A stretch of 64,000 nt of DNA, from assembly GCA_022113835.1 (NCBI GenBank), contig JAILWY010000007.1:12501001-12565000 (forward strand), in the 5' to 3' direction. Below are positions 35,306 to 48,880 of the stretch, one piece after another. Origin of the DNA: Atopsyche davidsoni (taxonomy: Eukaryota > Arthropoda > Insecta > Trichoptera > Hydrobiosidae). The notes beneath the pieces were generated by a model that saw only the letters and a list, made by a program, of their open reading frames with translations, had not been told where the DNA came from and made no database searches. The translations under genes and the position numbers were made by a program. Within the stretch, counting starts at the first letter, position 1; every line of letters starts with the position of its first letter.

Positions 35306-38300
35306 TTTTTTTTTTTTTTTATATATATGTTTGGTACCTTGCTTGTTATATACAAGGTATTTCGTCACAATTTGGGGAAACTTTCTTTTGATCTATAAAT
35401 GGGAGTGACTGATGCTACACCCCCTGGTTTATCTTTTTTATGGTTCCGATAACATGCTTCAAGAAGCCATCCAGTGACTTCATCAACTGTGGGTGTCTCG
35501 CCACTGACTTCAGGTCATCCAGGCACAGACCTTCCTGTCGGCATTGGCTCTCCAGTTGGTGTCTCTGAAGACCAAATATGGGGCATGAACCCACAAGGTG
35601 GATCACTGTTTGTGGTGTCAAATCATCACAAGGGCATGTGTCGTCGCTCGTCAAGTGGAACCTGCGGAGATAACTTCTCATCGCTCCATGACCCGTTAAG
35701 AGCTGGGTTGATTCAAAGCTAATTCCGCAGGTATTCCTGTATACAGCGGCGTCCGTTACAGAAGCAAAGAACATCTTTGTTACGTTTCCTTGCGGAGAGC
35801 TTGTGTACCTTTCGTTCCATGTGTCCATTGTAGTTTTCCTCTGGAGATTTTTTGCGAAACTCAGAGGAAAGTCGGAAAATACATAAGTCATTTTCTTTTT
35901 GGTGGCTTCTTTAGCCTTTTCGTCAGCTCTCTCGTTGCCAACAAGACCTACGTGAGCTCTCACCCAGCCTATCTCGATGTTAACATCACTTGCTTGGATT
36001 TCTCTTAGCTTTTTCTGGATGTTTACAATTAGAGGGTTGGTTGATTGTTTGGATATACTGTCTACCCCCGAGCGACAATCAGTGAGTATTTTCACTGACT
36101 GCCACCTACCAGATGGTTTTAGTAATATCCAGCGAAGAGCCTCGTTAATAGCAACGAGCTCACTCTGAAATACGGAGCAGTAGTCAGCAAGTTTCAATTT
36201 TCTAGCAGGAAGTTCTTGGCCGTTTTCATATGGAACAAAAGCCGCTCCAACCTTTCCCTCGAGTAAGCTACCGTCCGTGTATATAGTGAGCTCATTGTCT
36301 TTTGGCGTAGGGATATCTTGGTCAAAATATCGGGGGTCACTTTGATGTCTCTGACTCGGATGAGGCAATGAAAAAATGTCAACTACTCCTTGATATTTCC
36401 TGTCACTAGGAAGAAAATCGGTGATGCCTCGTTTCTTGACATTGTATATTGCTTGCCTCTCTTGTATCATCAGGTCCAGTGGAATGAGGCCAGAAATGGC
36501 CTGGGCTGATACAAGTGATACAGTTCTGTATGCTCTGCATATTCTGAGTGCAAATTGTCTCTGAAAAGTGTCTAGTTTCTTCTTATTTGTTTTCTTTTTG
36601 GTTGCCTCAGCCCATACGCTTGCCGCGTATGTGATTAAAGGCTCGACAGCTCCAATGTAGAATGCTTTCATCACGTCAGGAGAGCATCCCCATGTGGGTT
36701 TCGTTGCTCTTACAATCATTTGGGTTATCGCAGCGGCTTTCTTACACACGTTGTCGATATGGCGAGACCAGTTTAAATTTTTATCTATTGTCAGTCCTAG
36801 GATTTTGAAATGATCGACTAGGGTGAGAATTTTGCCATTCATCGTGATTTTCGGGGTACGTTCTCTCCGGCGGGTTATCAGCATCGCGTTCGTTTTATGC
36901 TCTGAGAACTCTAATTTCACTTTTTTACCCCAGTTAACTATGCGCTGGAGAGCAGACGATGTCAGCGACTCGGCATCTTCAATAGTATTGGCCGATACTA
37001 TTAGGAGAACATCATCAGCAAAGGCCTGTACGTGGCAGTGTTCTCTGAAATCTATACTGAGCAGGTCGTCCAGTATTATATTCCAGAAAGTTGGACCACA
37101 TGTAGAACCTTGGATGCACCCTTTAGTAGTCATCTTGCAGCGTGTAATTCCGGCATGGCTGATTTGCACAGTTCTATTGGAGAGATAGCTTCTGACGAGT
37201 TCAAATAAGTTGCACGGACATTGTTTTGCTGCTAGTTGGTGTAGCAAGAATGGCCACCATGCATTGTCAAAAGCTCCTTTGATGTCTAAAGAAACAGCAA
37301 TATTTAATAATTTATTTTCCCTGTTATTTTTAATTTTGTCTATCGCTGTGTTAAGTGCATCTTCTGTTGATCTTTGAGGCGTAAATCCGAATTGATTATT
37401 ATTTAGTTTTTTGGAGATATGTAGATGCCAGGAAATTCTTTCAACCATCAGCTTTTCCAGTGTCTTGCCAAATATGGAAAGAAGTCCTATAGGTCTATAG
37501 GATTTGATATCCGTGTAATCGTTCTTGCCTGGCTTGGGAATCACTATCACTGTTGCTCTTTTCCATGTGTCCGGGAAACATTTCATTCTAAGACACGCGT
37601 TGAACATTTCGAGAGAAAGATCTCGAAATGATAGCACGAAATTGTGACATATATCCGAGGTAAAATTGTCGTCTCCTGGCGCTTTTGATGGATCCATGTT
37701 TTCTAGTACCCTGATGATTTCAGAGATTACAAAAGGTGGGTCGTCGGGTGTATTGGGTGTGGTCTTGGAATTTTTCCTGATAATTTTTTGATCTATAGTG
37801 TCTGTTGACTCTGAATCGTCCGGGAAAAAGTATTCTTGTAATGCTTCAGCAGAGTCCTCCGCATTCGAAAATATTAAAGGCCCATTTCTTAAAGTAGCAG
37901 GGGGCTTTGCTTTATTTGTAGAGGTGAGTACTCTGTAGACCGTCGACCACACTGTTTCTCTGTTTTGGTTCGAGCAGTAGTCTTTCCATGATTGTATTTT
38001 GGCTTTCTGGATTGCAATTTTGTAGGTTTCTTTAGCATTTAAGAATGCTGGCAATGTTATTGATTCTCTTCTTGCGGGACCTGAATTTTGTAGTCTGTGT
38101 TTGGCTCTTACGACTTCATGTTTTAGACTATTGAGTTCTTTTGACCACCATGGATTGGGTTTCCTTCCTTTCCGATCAGTCTTTTTCTTTAAACACAATT
38201 TGCACGCCGTTTTAATTGCTTTGGAAATTGTAGATACGTGTATGTTTAGTTCCTCGCTATTTCTGACGTGAGCGAATACTTCAGGAGTTATGTTAAGGTT

Positions 38301-38664
38301 TTCCAATGAAATCCTGCATTTTTTCTCGAATAGATTCCAATCTGCTTTTTTAGTAGTGTACAGGCGAGTTGTAGGATTTCCTTTGGCAAATGGTGAAGTG
38401 CTGTTCAGAGTAAAAATAATAGGATTATGATCGCTCATTGCGCTAAGTGTTTTATCCACTCTCCAGTCTGTAACTTTGTCTAGCAAATGGCTCGAACATA
38501 AGGTGATGTCGATGACACTGTGTAAGTGAAGAGGTCCTCGATATGTGTCAAAAGTGGGTTCAGAGCCTACGTTCAAAATTTCGAGATTTAGTTCTGCCAA
38601 GCAGTCTTGTATCTCCATTCCTCTTCGATCTGTTTTTTTGCTACCCCACCATATTGATTTTGCA
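35304..38664 (-). mobile_element. 5'-truncated non-LTR retrotransposon (R1/LOA/I group), about 3.36 kb
   Basis: A LINE copy on the reverse strand has a poly(A) tail (T-run 35304-35320), an exact 13-bp target-site duplication at both ends, and an almost complete second ORF without frameshifts. The 5' end is cut inside the endonuclease domain: the first element codons read (N)AKSIWWGSKKTDRRG, so ORF1 and the first part of the endonuclease are missing. This is typical of incomplete target-primed reverse transcription. The intact frame and exact duplication point to a recent insertion and hence a recently active master copy elsewhere in the genome. Confidence 0.95.
35415..38664 (-). CDS. LINE ORF2: partial endonuclease, reverse transcriptase, RNase H
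   Basis: The frame is open from the truncated end of the element. The first Met at 38618 gives 1,067 residues but is an internal Met, not a true start. In that numbering: the end of the APE-type endonuclease (SDHNP at 62-66), a linker, reverse transcriptase (about 350-610) with RPIGLLS, SLDIKGAFD (motif A, about 443-451), CIQGSTCGP and the active-site AFADD (532-536), then a thumb region. The RNase H domain is about 775-905, with YTDGS (780), the Glu of SELVAIN (820), TDCRSG (846) and WVRAHVGLVGNERAD (885-899). A C-terminal Cys/His cluster is at CPCDD-H-SC (about 995-1012). RNase H plus this Cys/His tail places it in the R1/LOA/I assemblage. The copy cannot be autonomous without the missing ORF1 and the endonuclease N-terminus. 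Confidence 0.95.
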
Positions 38665-38677
38665 GATTTTTATTGTT
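38665..38677. repeat. Target-site duplication, 5' side of the LINE
   Basis: An exact copy of the 13-mer at 35293-35305. It abuts the first retained base of the LINE, so the 5' truncation point is fixed at 38664. Confidence 0.88.
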
Positions 38678-40871
38678 ACAGCACGAGGCGTGTCTTGTCA
38701 AATTAGGTATTCAATAATAACTATTAAATAATTATTGATTCACTAGTGCACCAGCTTTAATAATTATCAAACGATTATACGAAGAGTAAATTTTGACAAA
38801 ATAATAAAAATATTAATCAATTTTTGTTTCGGATTTTATGTCCATTATATTTCATTTATCAAAACAAATAATTCATTAAATTAGATTCTATGTCAGATTA
38901 TTATAAGCAGGCATTTAGATCTTAAAGAGTACAATAAACCTTACATGAGGTTTTGACAAAAGCTTATTTGTTTATAGTGTTTTCACTATTGTGTATAAGG
39001 TATAAGTTTTACGTACATTAAGTATTTTTTCATACTATTCAAAATTTGTTTTAAATCATTATTAAACGACGATTGAATATATGTATATATCCAAAAGTAT
39101 ATAAAGACAATATAAAATATATATCTAATCAAACCACAGTGTTGATAGGCCTTTGCATTTTCGAAACAAATATCGCCATAGTGTTTCTAATTCCCACAAA
39201 AGTTCTTTTCAATAATGCTGAAACGTTCAGATTTTCACATGACGTTACTATAAAGGCTTTTACTTAACGGTTCTAATCTCGGGGAAGTCTCTAAAAGCAA
39301 AACATCTACAGACTCTGGCAGAGAAATCCCCTCGCCGATCGACCTCAATATTTTTTGTTAAGTCATCGAGTGTATAATTTTTCAACGTAGTTTATACACA
39401 ATAAAATTAATACTGTTTATTTTTTTTTGCTTGTAATTTTTCGCGTGGTTCTTTTTAAATGCGGCTATTTCGTACTGGCAAAAACTATAAACGGTTATTG
39501 ATTCACAAGAACGCCTCGAACAATGGTTTAACATATATTCTGCAAATATTTTTTGACGGCACTGAAAAAGTAGCGCCGCAGGATTAATAAAAGTTACGTA
39601 AAGTTCAACAGCTTTGGCAATCCATGGTTGCCATAGCTTAAAGGAATTCTCTATATTACAGGCTTTTTTCTCTGGGTGTTTAAGTATGAGAAGTTAAATA
39701 CTTCGCGAAAAAACCTCCATATATATTTGCTATTTTTCAGTCTACGTAGGCCCTTGGTGACTGCTGAAATGACCTGAAAAAAATCTTCAAATAAAACGCG
39801 TTACTATGATGTAATTAAATCGCAAAATAGCATCAATGAAAACATAATTTATAACATGCTTTAGCTTTAGAATATGGGTCTGCAGAAGAAATTCAACTCA
39901 TTGTTTTATACCTCTCGATTTTTTTCTGACTGTCGGCAAATATGAATCAACCTTAAATTTAGCTGGAATTTGAAAATATACAACAAGAAAAATAACTGCA
40001 ATATAAAAATATTCTATTAGTCAGAAATTCTTAAAATTATAAAAAAAAACGTGGACAACCTTTTCTAAGTCTATAGATTAGCTTAGGTTTAATTAGATAA
40101 GGATAAAAATAATTTAAAAAATATGGTGATATTTAAAAGTAAAAATTATATTGCTTATGAATAAGTAAGTGAATTGGATAGTGAACATTGGAGAGTTATC
40201 TGATATCTTCTCGGGTCTGTGGGTCAGATGCCTTGAATGTTTTAAACTTGAGCAATCTTCACCATACCGACCCCTCATTACTAAACGAATGCTGTTATTG
40301 TAGTAATATTATTTAATTTATAATAATCAGGAATAATAAGATACCATGGGTTGACTGAAAGAAAAAGAACTCGAGAGGAATCATAAGAGTCAAGGAATTC
40401 TTTGATCTTGAAGCTTACTATCGTTTGCAAGCGTCAACAAGTAAGAAGGATCATTGGCGTGTAAAGGAAATAAAATTTGAAGTAACGATGGTGATGATCA
40501 CTTGAGAATTCACCAGGTCTCCTCTGGGGTCTGTGGGTCAGGCTCCGTAAGCGTGTCAAACGTGAGGCCTCCGGCTGCGGGCTGGTGGAGCTGGCCCTAC
40601 TCTGCTGGCCGCGCACGTAATCCCCGCTTACATAATGAGCAGGCCGGACGTTTACTCGCCTCTTAGTGTCGTTTTATTTTGACCCATAGCGAGTCAAAGA
40701 GGAACCGGTTGACCGTACGAGCGATTCACAACTGGGTCATTAACGAGATCGGCTGCCTTGGTCCCCTGTCGTTGAACTCAACTTTTAATGATTTAGATTA
40801 TTTAGAATCGCTTGTACGACTTTTTATTACTGTACGATCATTCCATTCGCATTATTCTTCTACATCAAGTG
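38678..40871. other. AT-rich non-coding DNA
   Basis: No gene is recognised. Two related stretches (about 40205-40250 and 40515-40565), both with ggtctgtgggtcag followed by a ctt-gag block, suggest another dispersed repeat. A GC-rich stretch lies at 40500-40790. Confidence 0.4.
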
Positions 40872-41046
40872 CCTCTCATCAGAGTAGGTTGGCGACCATT
40901 TCACTCATGCTGAGTCAGCGTTCGTGGTTTTCTATCGGAAAATAGTGTAATGGGTCCCCGGGACCTTTTACGCCGCAGTTTTATATTGGAAAGAAAAGTC
41001 TGCGTATTGCTAATGACCAATAGCATTATTGTATAATCCTTTTTTT
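40872..41046 (+). repeat. Dispersed repeat family A, copy 2
   Basis: It starts with agagtaggttggcgac, then atgctgagtcagcgttc, gaaaatagtgtaatgggtc, agtctgcgtattgct and caatagcattatt, and ends in ataatccttttt. The order matches the other copies. Confidence 0.8.
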
Positions 41047-41531
41047 GGAGAATCAATCCTTTTCATTCGTTATTGTTACATTGATTTCGGAGTTAGGAAA
41101 TGACTTAAACACGATACGAATGCACTATTATTACACAATAATTTTTTATATTATATTATAAAATACACAATCAAAACATTTAACATGACTAACCCTTCAT
41201 GTAAAATTTGAAAATATGAGTGTTTCATAAAATTAAGAATCACTCAAGGCTGTTTTTCTTATTACTGTACTGGAATTACTGTTAATAGCAATTTTCGCAA
41301 AATTCCTAAAGATGCCACCAGTACCGAGGCCGAAACGTTTGAACAAGTAAAACGGCTGTGTATTATATTACCCAAGAACCGAGTATTAAGAATAATTTCA
41401 GTATTTCGAACAAGACATTCAGTGAATCCGGTTGCTACAGAACAACTAAAGTGAAGTGGAATATTGTATATTTACTAAAGAAATTCTACAAGTATTTATT
41501 TTTTAAATTAAATTTCTACTTTCATCCTAGT

Positions 41532-41533
<2 letters not shown>

Positions 41534-41599
<66 letters not shown>

Positions 41600-41622
41600 G
41601 TATATATATTTATATATATATT
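41534..41622. repeat. (TA)n microsatellite
   Basis: A near-pure TA run of about 58 bases, then interrupted TA/TG sequence and a T-rich end. Any open frame across it is an artefact. Confidence 0.95.
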
Positions 41623-43377
41623 TTTTAATATTGGATTTCCCGTTAACTTTGTATTATATGATGCACATTCCTCGGATGAGTCTGGACTGCAAAGGGCCAT
41701 GGCACTATGGAGGCACTCCGGCTAATCTCGTGCCCTCAACCCTGGCCCTGAGCCAGTCGTGACCTGCCCCAGCGCTCGAGCCTTCGTATTTCTCAATAAA
41801 CTGGTACAGGATATGCCACACTCAATTATAACCGATCGATGATACCGCATAATGTTTACAACCACTCCCAGCGAGCGTTTGTATCAATGAAACACGTTTT
41901 TAAATATTTGCCTCGTACGGTACTTTTTTTTCTCCAAGCATCACGAAGAGACCTACCATTATTATTAGAAAAAAAATCAAAATGTCTTTTAACTATTTAA
42001 AAATTATTTTCAAGCAGTAACTTTTTAATTTATTATATATTATTTGAAATATTATAATATATCACCCACAGTCCTGAGTAATAAAACTACCGGATACAAT
42101 TAATAGTATAACGGATCATGCATGTATTATATGTGTGGTATGTTAACCGTATTCACACACGGTTTCTGTAAAGTTGATCAATGAAACTAATGGTTAACAA
42201 GGAGTTAAATAAGCCGTATGAGCCAAACTGTATTTATAAAGCATACATTATTTTAATTAAATCATATTTGCAATCAATGAAATATATTTAAATGAAATCA
42301 CTTATATTCCTTGAAAATATTGATTGTTATCATAAATATTAAAAATGTGGTAATTTAATTTAATTAATTAATTTTAATTTTAATTTAATTACACGGAAAT
42401 ACTCTTAATGCTTAATGCATTTTGGATTTTATAATAAAAATCTCCGAGCTTAAAACGTATATATAAAATTTTTAAAATATATTTTCTCAATTGATTTTAT
42501 ATTGGATTAATTTAAATATAAGATAATTACTCGATCATAAAATGCTATCATGCCTATTTTTAATTTAAAAAATAATCGTTAGTGGTTAAATGAAATCACG
42601 ACACGATATAATTAAATAATTCCCATGGTATAAAGGCTTACAAGGAACAGGCCCAATAAGAGCTCCGCCCTCGGCATGACTTGGAAATAATAACATCATT
42701 GTGGTCCACACAAAGGGTGGCCCGGAGAAGCCTTAGATTGAATCCGGGGCCACTTAATCCAAACAAAGAGCAAACTGGACCGGACTGGAGGGGGCGGAGA
42801 TCCACCTGTCCGGACACGTGAGAAGTGGAAAACACACGTGGATTTATTAACATGTAATAGGTGTATGTTGCTACCGTGGGTGGTGGGATGAATTAATGAA
42901 TGTGTCTGTGCTTTCTATATCGAACAATGATGCGTACCGAGATGAGGTTGGCTTGTCGGTCCAGTATGGCAATTGCATAAACCTGCTGCTTCCTCTACTA
43001 GGATGCTTATCTCGAATAGTTTGTACTGCTCTCCATTCATACATACAATTTGCCTATTGGCATATCTGTATTACTACGAGAACTAATGGTGACGCATATT
43101 GGTTGGACTGGAATCAAAAAAGATGCGCTGGAATAAACCTTGTATTAAATCACTTCAGTCTTTCGTACTCAATAAAACTCTAAAGAGTCTATCCGTTACA
43201 ATATTCCGTTATATAGATATTTACGTAACTTCAGTTCAAATCATCATCGGCCAAACCGAAACAGACGTGAACCTATTTATTTCAGCTTAGAACTGAGATC
43301 AAACCGGTGAATTCTCGATCCAATCCAACCGCTGACCTTACAATCGATTTGATATAATATTCACAAACATCGGCATA
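41623..43377. other. Non-coding DNA with one GC-rich island
   Basis: Mostly AT-rich. The block at 42610-42850 is GC-rich and non-repetitive, with cacgtg at about 42816 and aacaaag. No exon is recognised. Confidence 0.4.
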
Positions 43378-43385
43378 CTTTAGAC

Positions 43386-43777
43386 CAGTGCTTCTCAAAG
43401 TGGTCCCTACGGACCCCAGGGGGTCCCTGAACAACGTCAGGGGATCCGCGTAAGGTTGAATATAAAATAAAAAAATTGTGACACATTTTTATTAATATGG
43501 AAGTTAAAATAAATAACACTGAATACATTATTAGCGATTTTTACGTCCTAAATAAAATATAAATATAGACAGGTGCATAAAATACAAGTAATAACAGGCA
43601 TCGCGGTGAGTCAGGTAGGTTTATAGAGTCGATACTTGCACCAACTAGTCTATCATATGAATTTATGTAGTTTTTCACCCAGGGGCCGTAGGCAAGTTTT
43701 GACTATGAAATGGGGTCCGTGGGCAAGTTTTGACTATAAAAGGTGGTCCGTGGGCCAAAAGAGTTTGAGAGCCACTG
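43386..43777. mobile_element. hAT-type non-autonomous element (MITE), 392 bp
   Basis: The terminal inverted repeats are cagtgcttctcaaa (left) and tttgagagccactg (right; its inverse is cagtggctctcaaa, one mismatch). An exact 8-bp target duplication ctttagac is at 43378-43385 and 43778-43785. The sub-terminal regions carry G-rich repeats (gtccgtgggc, gggtccctg). There is no transposase, so it must have been moved by a hAT enzyme encoded elsewhere. The exact target duplication suggests a recent insertion. Confidence 0.93.
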
Positions 43778-43785
43778 CTTTAGAC

Positions 43786-46700
43786 GATGATAATATAAAT
43801 TTTATTAAAAAGTATATTGAGACAAAATAAATACAATGCTCACAAGTAAAACATGGCTTCGGGTGTTCGAGCTGCTGAAAAAATCCACCTTGTTACGTAA
43901 AGGTCATTAACTCGGGTCATCATCGGTCCCGACCGGAAGTCGTTCGGCGCTGATTGGCGAGGATTGAGTCATTTCCGATTCGTCGCGAGCGTCTCGTTTC
44001 ATTGACTTTGGCACTTTCCGGTCGGCGGAGACACCTGTTTGCTTAGGCCCAGCAAACCAAACAGCTCCTGATGGTTTACGATGACTACTTATCGTACCTA
44101 ATTTAACCGGAGATTTGATTATAAGTGAACATATAATTCTAGCAAAACCATGTAATTTATAACAAGATTACAGTTTGTCATGCCATACGCAATATGTCTC
44201 CAAAGTCATGAGATCCCGAAAAATAGGAATAGTTTCAGGCACTTACCAATTTCTTTAGGCCTTGTTTATTTCAGTTTGGCTTTTATGTAGAGTACTCCTG
44301 AAATAAAAAAATATTTACAATAAGATGGTATCACTTATTTATCTGAGACAATACAATGTAAAGCGACTTTGCTTCGTCCATGTTCAATAAAATAGGAAAC
44401 AGGAAGTGTTCAGTAAGGAATCCCAAGTCGAGCTTCCTCCAGTGTGGGAACTTCCGCAAGCCCCGCCGGACCGGAACAATGCCCTCCTAACGGAGCTCCC
44501 GGCTCGAGCACGACCGGCCTGAGTCTCAGCACAGCCTCCTAAAGGCCCGAAAGCCTTCGCCGTAAACTTTAAATCATAACAGTTAGATGCATGCTGAAGC
44601 ATCGCCACTATGTAATTTAAATTTACGACAGAGTAACGCTCTCCTCGTGTTTGATACCGTGTGTTGTAACCCACAAATGCTTTTAATTAATAATGTATCT
44701 TTTTAAATAAGTATGCCTAGATAAATAAATAAGTAGATATAAAAATAAAAAAATATTTTTGGTAATACAAAAATCTGTAAACAACTGTATGAGCACATTG
44801 TAAATTACCCAATAATTTCACGATGTTATTTTAGTAAATTCTAGATTACCGACAAATTGGACCTACGGTTTTAATTGTGTACAATCAATATTTGTATTAC
44901 TTTAAGTGTTATTTTTAACTTAAGATTCTGGATAGACTAGAGCATATATTAAAGCTATTAAAAACTAGTTTTTAAAAATTATACTTGCTGTTAACATCTT
45001 CAGTTATTTGATCCCAAAAACTTGAAGCAGCTTAGACCCAAGAATCCAAACCAACCGATATACTTTTGGATGTTACCGTGAATTCTCACTGTAGTAACAG
45101 TCAATAATTAAATAGATTTCAATCTCATAGCATGCGGCATTATATTCTGAATTGAATGTACTTGAATTGAACAAATCACCAGTAAGAAGCATCAATATCC
45201 CGTATCTCCGATCTGGTACTCCTTCGAGGAGAACCCACAGTAGAGGCACCACCTCCAGGCTAGGGAGCACCTACTGAGGACCCACCCACTTTACATATCA
45301 TAAATAAGGCACGGCCAGCACCTTGCAGAGCTCGCCTACGTCACTATTGATTTATTTCTATAATTACAAGAAATTAAAATCCAATGTTTTGGAATTAAAA
45401 AAATATATATTCACAATAAACTGGTTATTCTTTGTTAAACACAAATTAAAAACAAGTATAAATTTCACTAACTGAAAAATACTATACTAGTATGTTGAGT
45501 TTTTATTTATTTCTTATTCGTCTTTCCACTGTATATTTTAATTTATAATGAATATATAATAAAATGCTAGTTATCCGTTAGTATTTCAATATTTTTTGTA
45601 CGCTGTAGTTGCTCATCATCATAAATCGTACTTTTACTGTCTGCAATGGTTTTTGCTTTACTGTTTAGTCACTTCTCTTATTCTACGAACTAAGTTCTTG
45701 TATATTTGTCAGTATACAGGTAATCTGAGGTAATACTGCGATTAGTCGGTATGCCGAGGATTAAGTGAATAGGGGTCAGAGGCATTTTCGGTTACCCTGC
45801 GTCCTTAGTCTGATATTTCTACAATCTGTGAGGTTATCTCCAAAGGCTGATATGAACAATAACCAAGTTTAATTTCAGGTGTGAGGTATTGCTAATTACC
45901 TGCCCACTTTTTATGAATCAGAATGCACAGCGGCTCATGAATGGCGAAAAACCTTATAGCAAAGCGGATGAGAACTTCCACCTTCTGTTTTGTCTGATTT
46001 GAAACAATATAGTAATCACAAATACGAAAACATTATTTTTTATTCATTTCATACGTTAAAGTATACGATTTCAATGTGTAGGCAATGGCTGAATTATTTT
46101 AATTGTTTGTGATATAATAAAAGGTTATAGTCAGGATGCGATTAATCCTCTACATTAAACTTATTAAGTAATAAAATATGCATGATTTATTGCGCGTAAA
46201 TGCATTGCGCGAGTGTTTACATTTAAATAATACTATATTATTTCCGTAATAAGTATAAACCTGAAAACCCTATAAACCTGTAAAATATTACCATGGGCTT
46301 TGATGGATTGATTTATTTATATAATGTAATTATCCAATCCCTGGGAACTAATATTTTCTAACCCCTAGAGAAACGTGTTAAAAGTATTTTATAAATTCTC
46401 GCAACGCTACTTCTATATATATTTAAAAATATACATAAATATCCAAATTTAAGATTTGTTTTTACAAAATAGGCAAACTGTGTGTCTTTGTATTTCTGTA
46501 AGTCATTGTGAATACAATGAGTGAATAATTTTGCATTCATGTGATTGTATTTACAGTTATTTCTTCCTATGAATATATTTACATTTACCTGTATGTTTAT
46601 GCAGTTTGCGGATTTATTTGAATTTCAAGCAAAAGACATGCATTATTATTTATGCAAATTAATATAAAAAAATGTGATTACAATACACGAAGAATCAAAA

Positions 46701-48880
46701 ACTACAATCAAAAGTGTATTCTCACAGTTATGGAAACAATAACCCTTTGAAATTAAAAGAAAACCTTGGCCTATCAAAAGGTTCAAAATATAATAATGCC
46801 TGTAAATAAAATAGTTATTTTTAGTGTGACTCCCACAAATATAAGTTTCCACTTTTATTTCATATTATTTTTTTTCAAAAAATATTTTAATTTATACATA
46901 TAAAAATGTATTTCAAATACAACATGTAAATATGTTTTCATTTCAGGAAGTGTTATTTATACTCTAGTAATTCTAGGTAAGGCTGATGTCAAAAATTTAT
47001 GTTTGAGATAAACCTAAGAATTTAATGCAAAAGAAAGTATTCAGTGTATTATTTTATTTTAGTTAATTTACAGTAGTTGTTAGGGTTATGCATACAATAC
47101 GGTATGTGTTTATCCATTGATACTGCCTCAGGCTGTGGGGCCGATGTGGCTTAGGTGGTAGTTTATGTAGATAACAAGAGGGTAAACTGAGTGAACTTTG
47201 AGTCTGTATAATGCAACGAATAGTAGCTTTAGAGGTCTCATTTAATATCTAGGGATGAATATGTTAAAACGTATGCGAGTTAAAAGTCGTTGGCAATACA
47301 ATGTACGAGGAATCACACACTGCAATCATAATTATGGTCTCGCAATTACAGGTACAGTTAGTCCTATGAATTTGTAATTTCTGATACGAAGCCCGCGGTG
47401 GAGGTGGTCACGAACGGCACTCCGTCTACGTGAGAACTTCAGCCGAGGAGAATCTTAATTGGGGTGGATTCATACATCTCAAAGATATTAGAGCAGTAAT
47501 CACGAGCCTTAACCATGCGAGCTGATTGCGCGATACAAATAGTGGCAAGCTCTAACACACCACACATCTCAGCATTACCATAATATATTTTTACCAAAGC
47601 ATTGCACACTGTTGGATTTTTTTTCATTAGAAAAACTTTGATACCAGTGACAAGGTAGTTGTAAAGTGATATGCAAGTTTTCTCTCGCCCTTATGGAAGT
47701 GAGGCAGTAGGAATAGGTGTACAAGCTGTATGATCAATCCAATGACATACTCGTATTATTTTTAATTGTACAATGTGTTTTATAAACTAGACTAATATTG
47801 CATTAGTTTATTAAACTCTTGAGCCATACCCAACAATTAACGCCAGCTAATATTCATACCAAACATATACTAATGTGAAATTTTAGCGCAGGTATTTTTT
47901 TAGAGGATGCATTTAACTTTTAACAATAGGGTTTACGAATAATTTAGCATAATTCTAGCTCAACGTTTAGTTTAATCCATGCACTTCGCAGGAATTAATC
48001 AGCATTCATCACTTTCAATGTGTATTCGATATCACATTGTTAAGCCCCACATAATAGCTTATTCCGGGCGTCACTCTATAATCTGAAAATTACAGATGCC
48101 ATATAATTATAAAGCAGCCTCATCTCTTTATTTTTAAAGTTAGTCAGAATCTTCAAATATGACTTTTAGTAGCGGGTACACGGAAATATAAAGTAGCTGG
48201 TACACAAATATTGAGACGATTACTGTACTCAATCCATTTATAAGAACAAAAATACAACATGTGTTGTAAAAGATACCCAAAGTAGCTACTGTGCATTTAT
48301 ATAATAATAGTAGGATGTTTGCATTATATAAACTCAGTGAATTCACTCAGTTTACCTTCCTGTTCTGTTTTGTTCTAGTCGTTAGTTATTTATTTAATTT
48401 ATTCTTCAACTCGTGCAAAAAAAGGTTGTTTTAGATGTCAATAACTAAAATATAAAAATACACGTACCCTACCACTTAAGCCACCCCTTGTAAGCCGCAC
48501 AACCAGGGGAAAGCCACACACCGTATTGTAAGCATAACCCTAAGAACTATAATTTTTTTTAACTGAAATTGATCGATTAATATATTTAAAGCATTAATTT
48601 ATACGATCCCGGAACTAGGATGGATGGTCAGGTCTGCTGCAGGCCTTCACACTTCTCTCGGTGGCCACAATTCCCGAGATTATCGCGGCCCGTGGGAACG
48701 AGATGTCCTCTCAGACATGACGGGCATTACCTCTGAACCCGCGGCAACCATTGTGCGGCCGGATTAATTGCACGAGGGCGCTTTGTTGCCACAAACTCAC
48801 TTTATATATAAAAATTATCAACCATTGTTGAAAACACGACACTGGATAACATTTGCAAAGAAAAAACTTGATATATAAAG
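43786..48880. other. Non-coding DNA, no gene recognised
   Basis: AT-rich, with more complex stretches at about 43900-44090, 44400-44560, 45170-45330, 47370-47530 and 48600-48800. Two loosely similar stretches (46670-46760 and 47295-47380) may be old repeat copies. A tRNA A-box-like string at 47150 (tggcttaggtggtag) lacks a B box. Confidence 0.4.

Noticed and set aside
35474..37631. Several forward-strand ORFs across the LINE
   Set aside because: They are shadows of the reverse-strand ORF2 with its clear RT and RNase H motifs.
47140..47230. tRNA or SINE promoter (tggcttaggtggtag)
   Set aside because: The A-box-like string has no B box at the right distance and no cloverleaf folds by eye.
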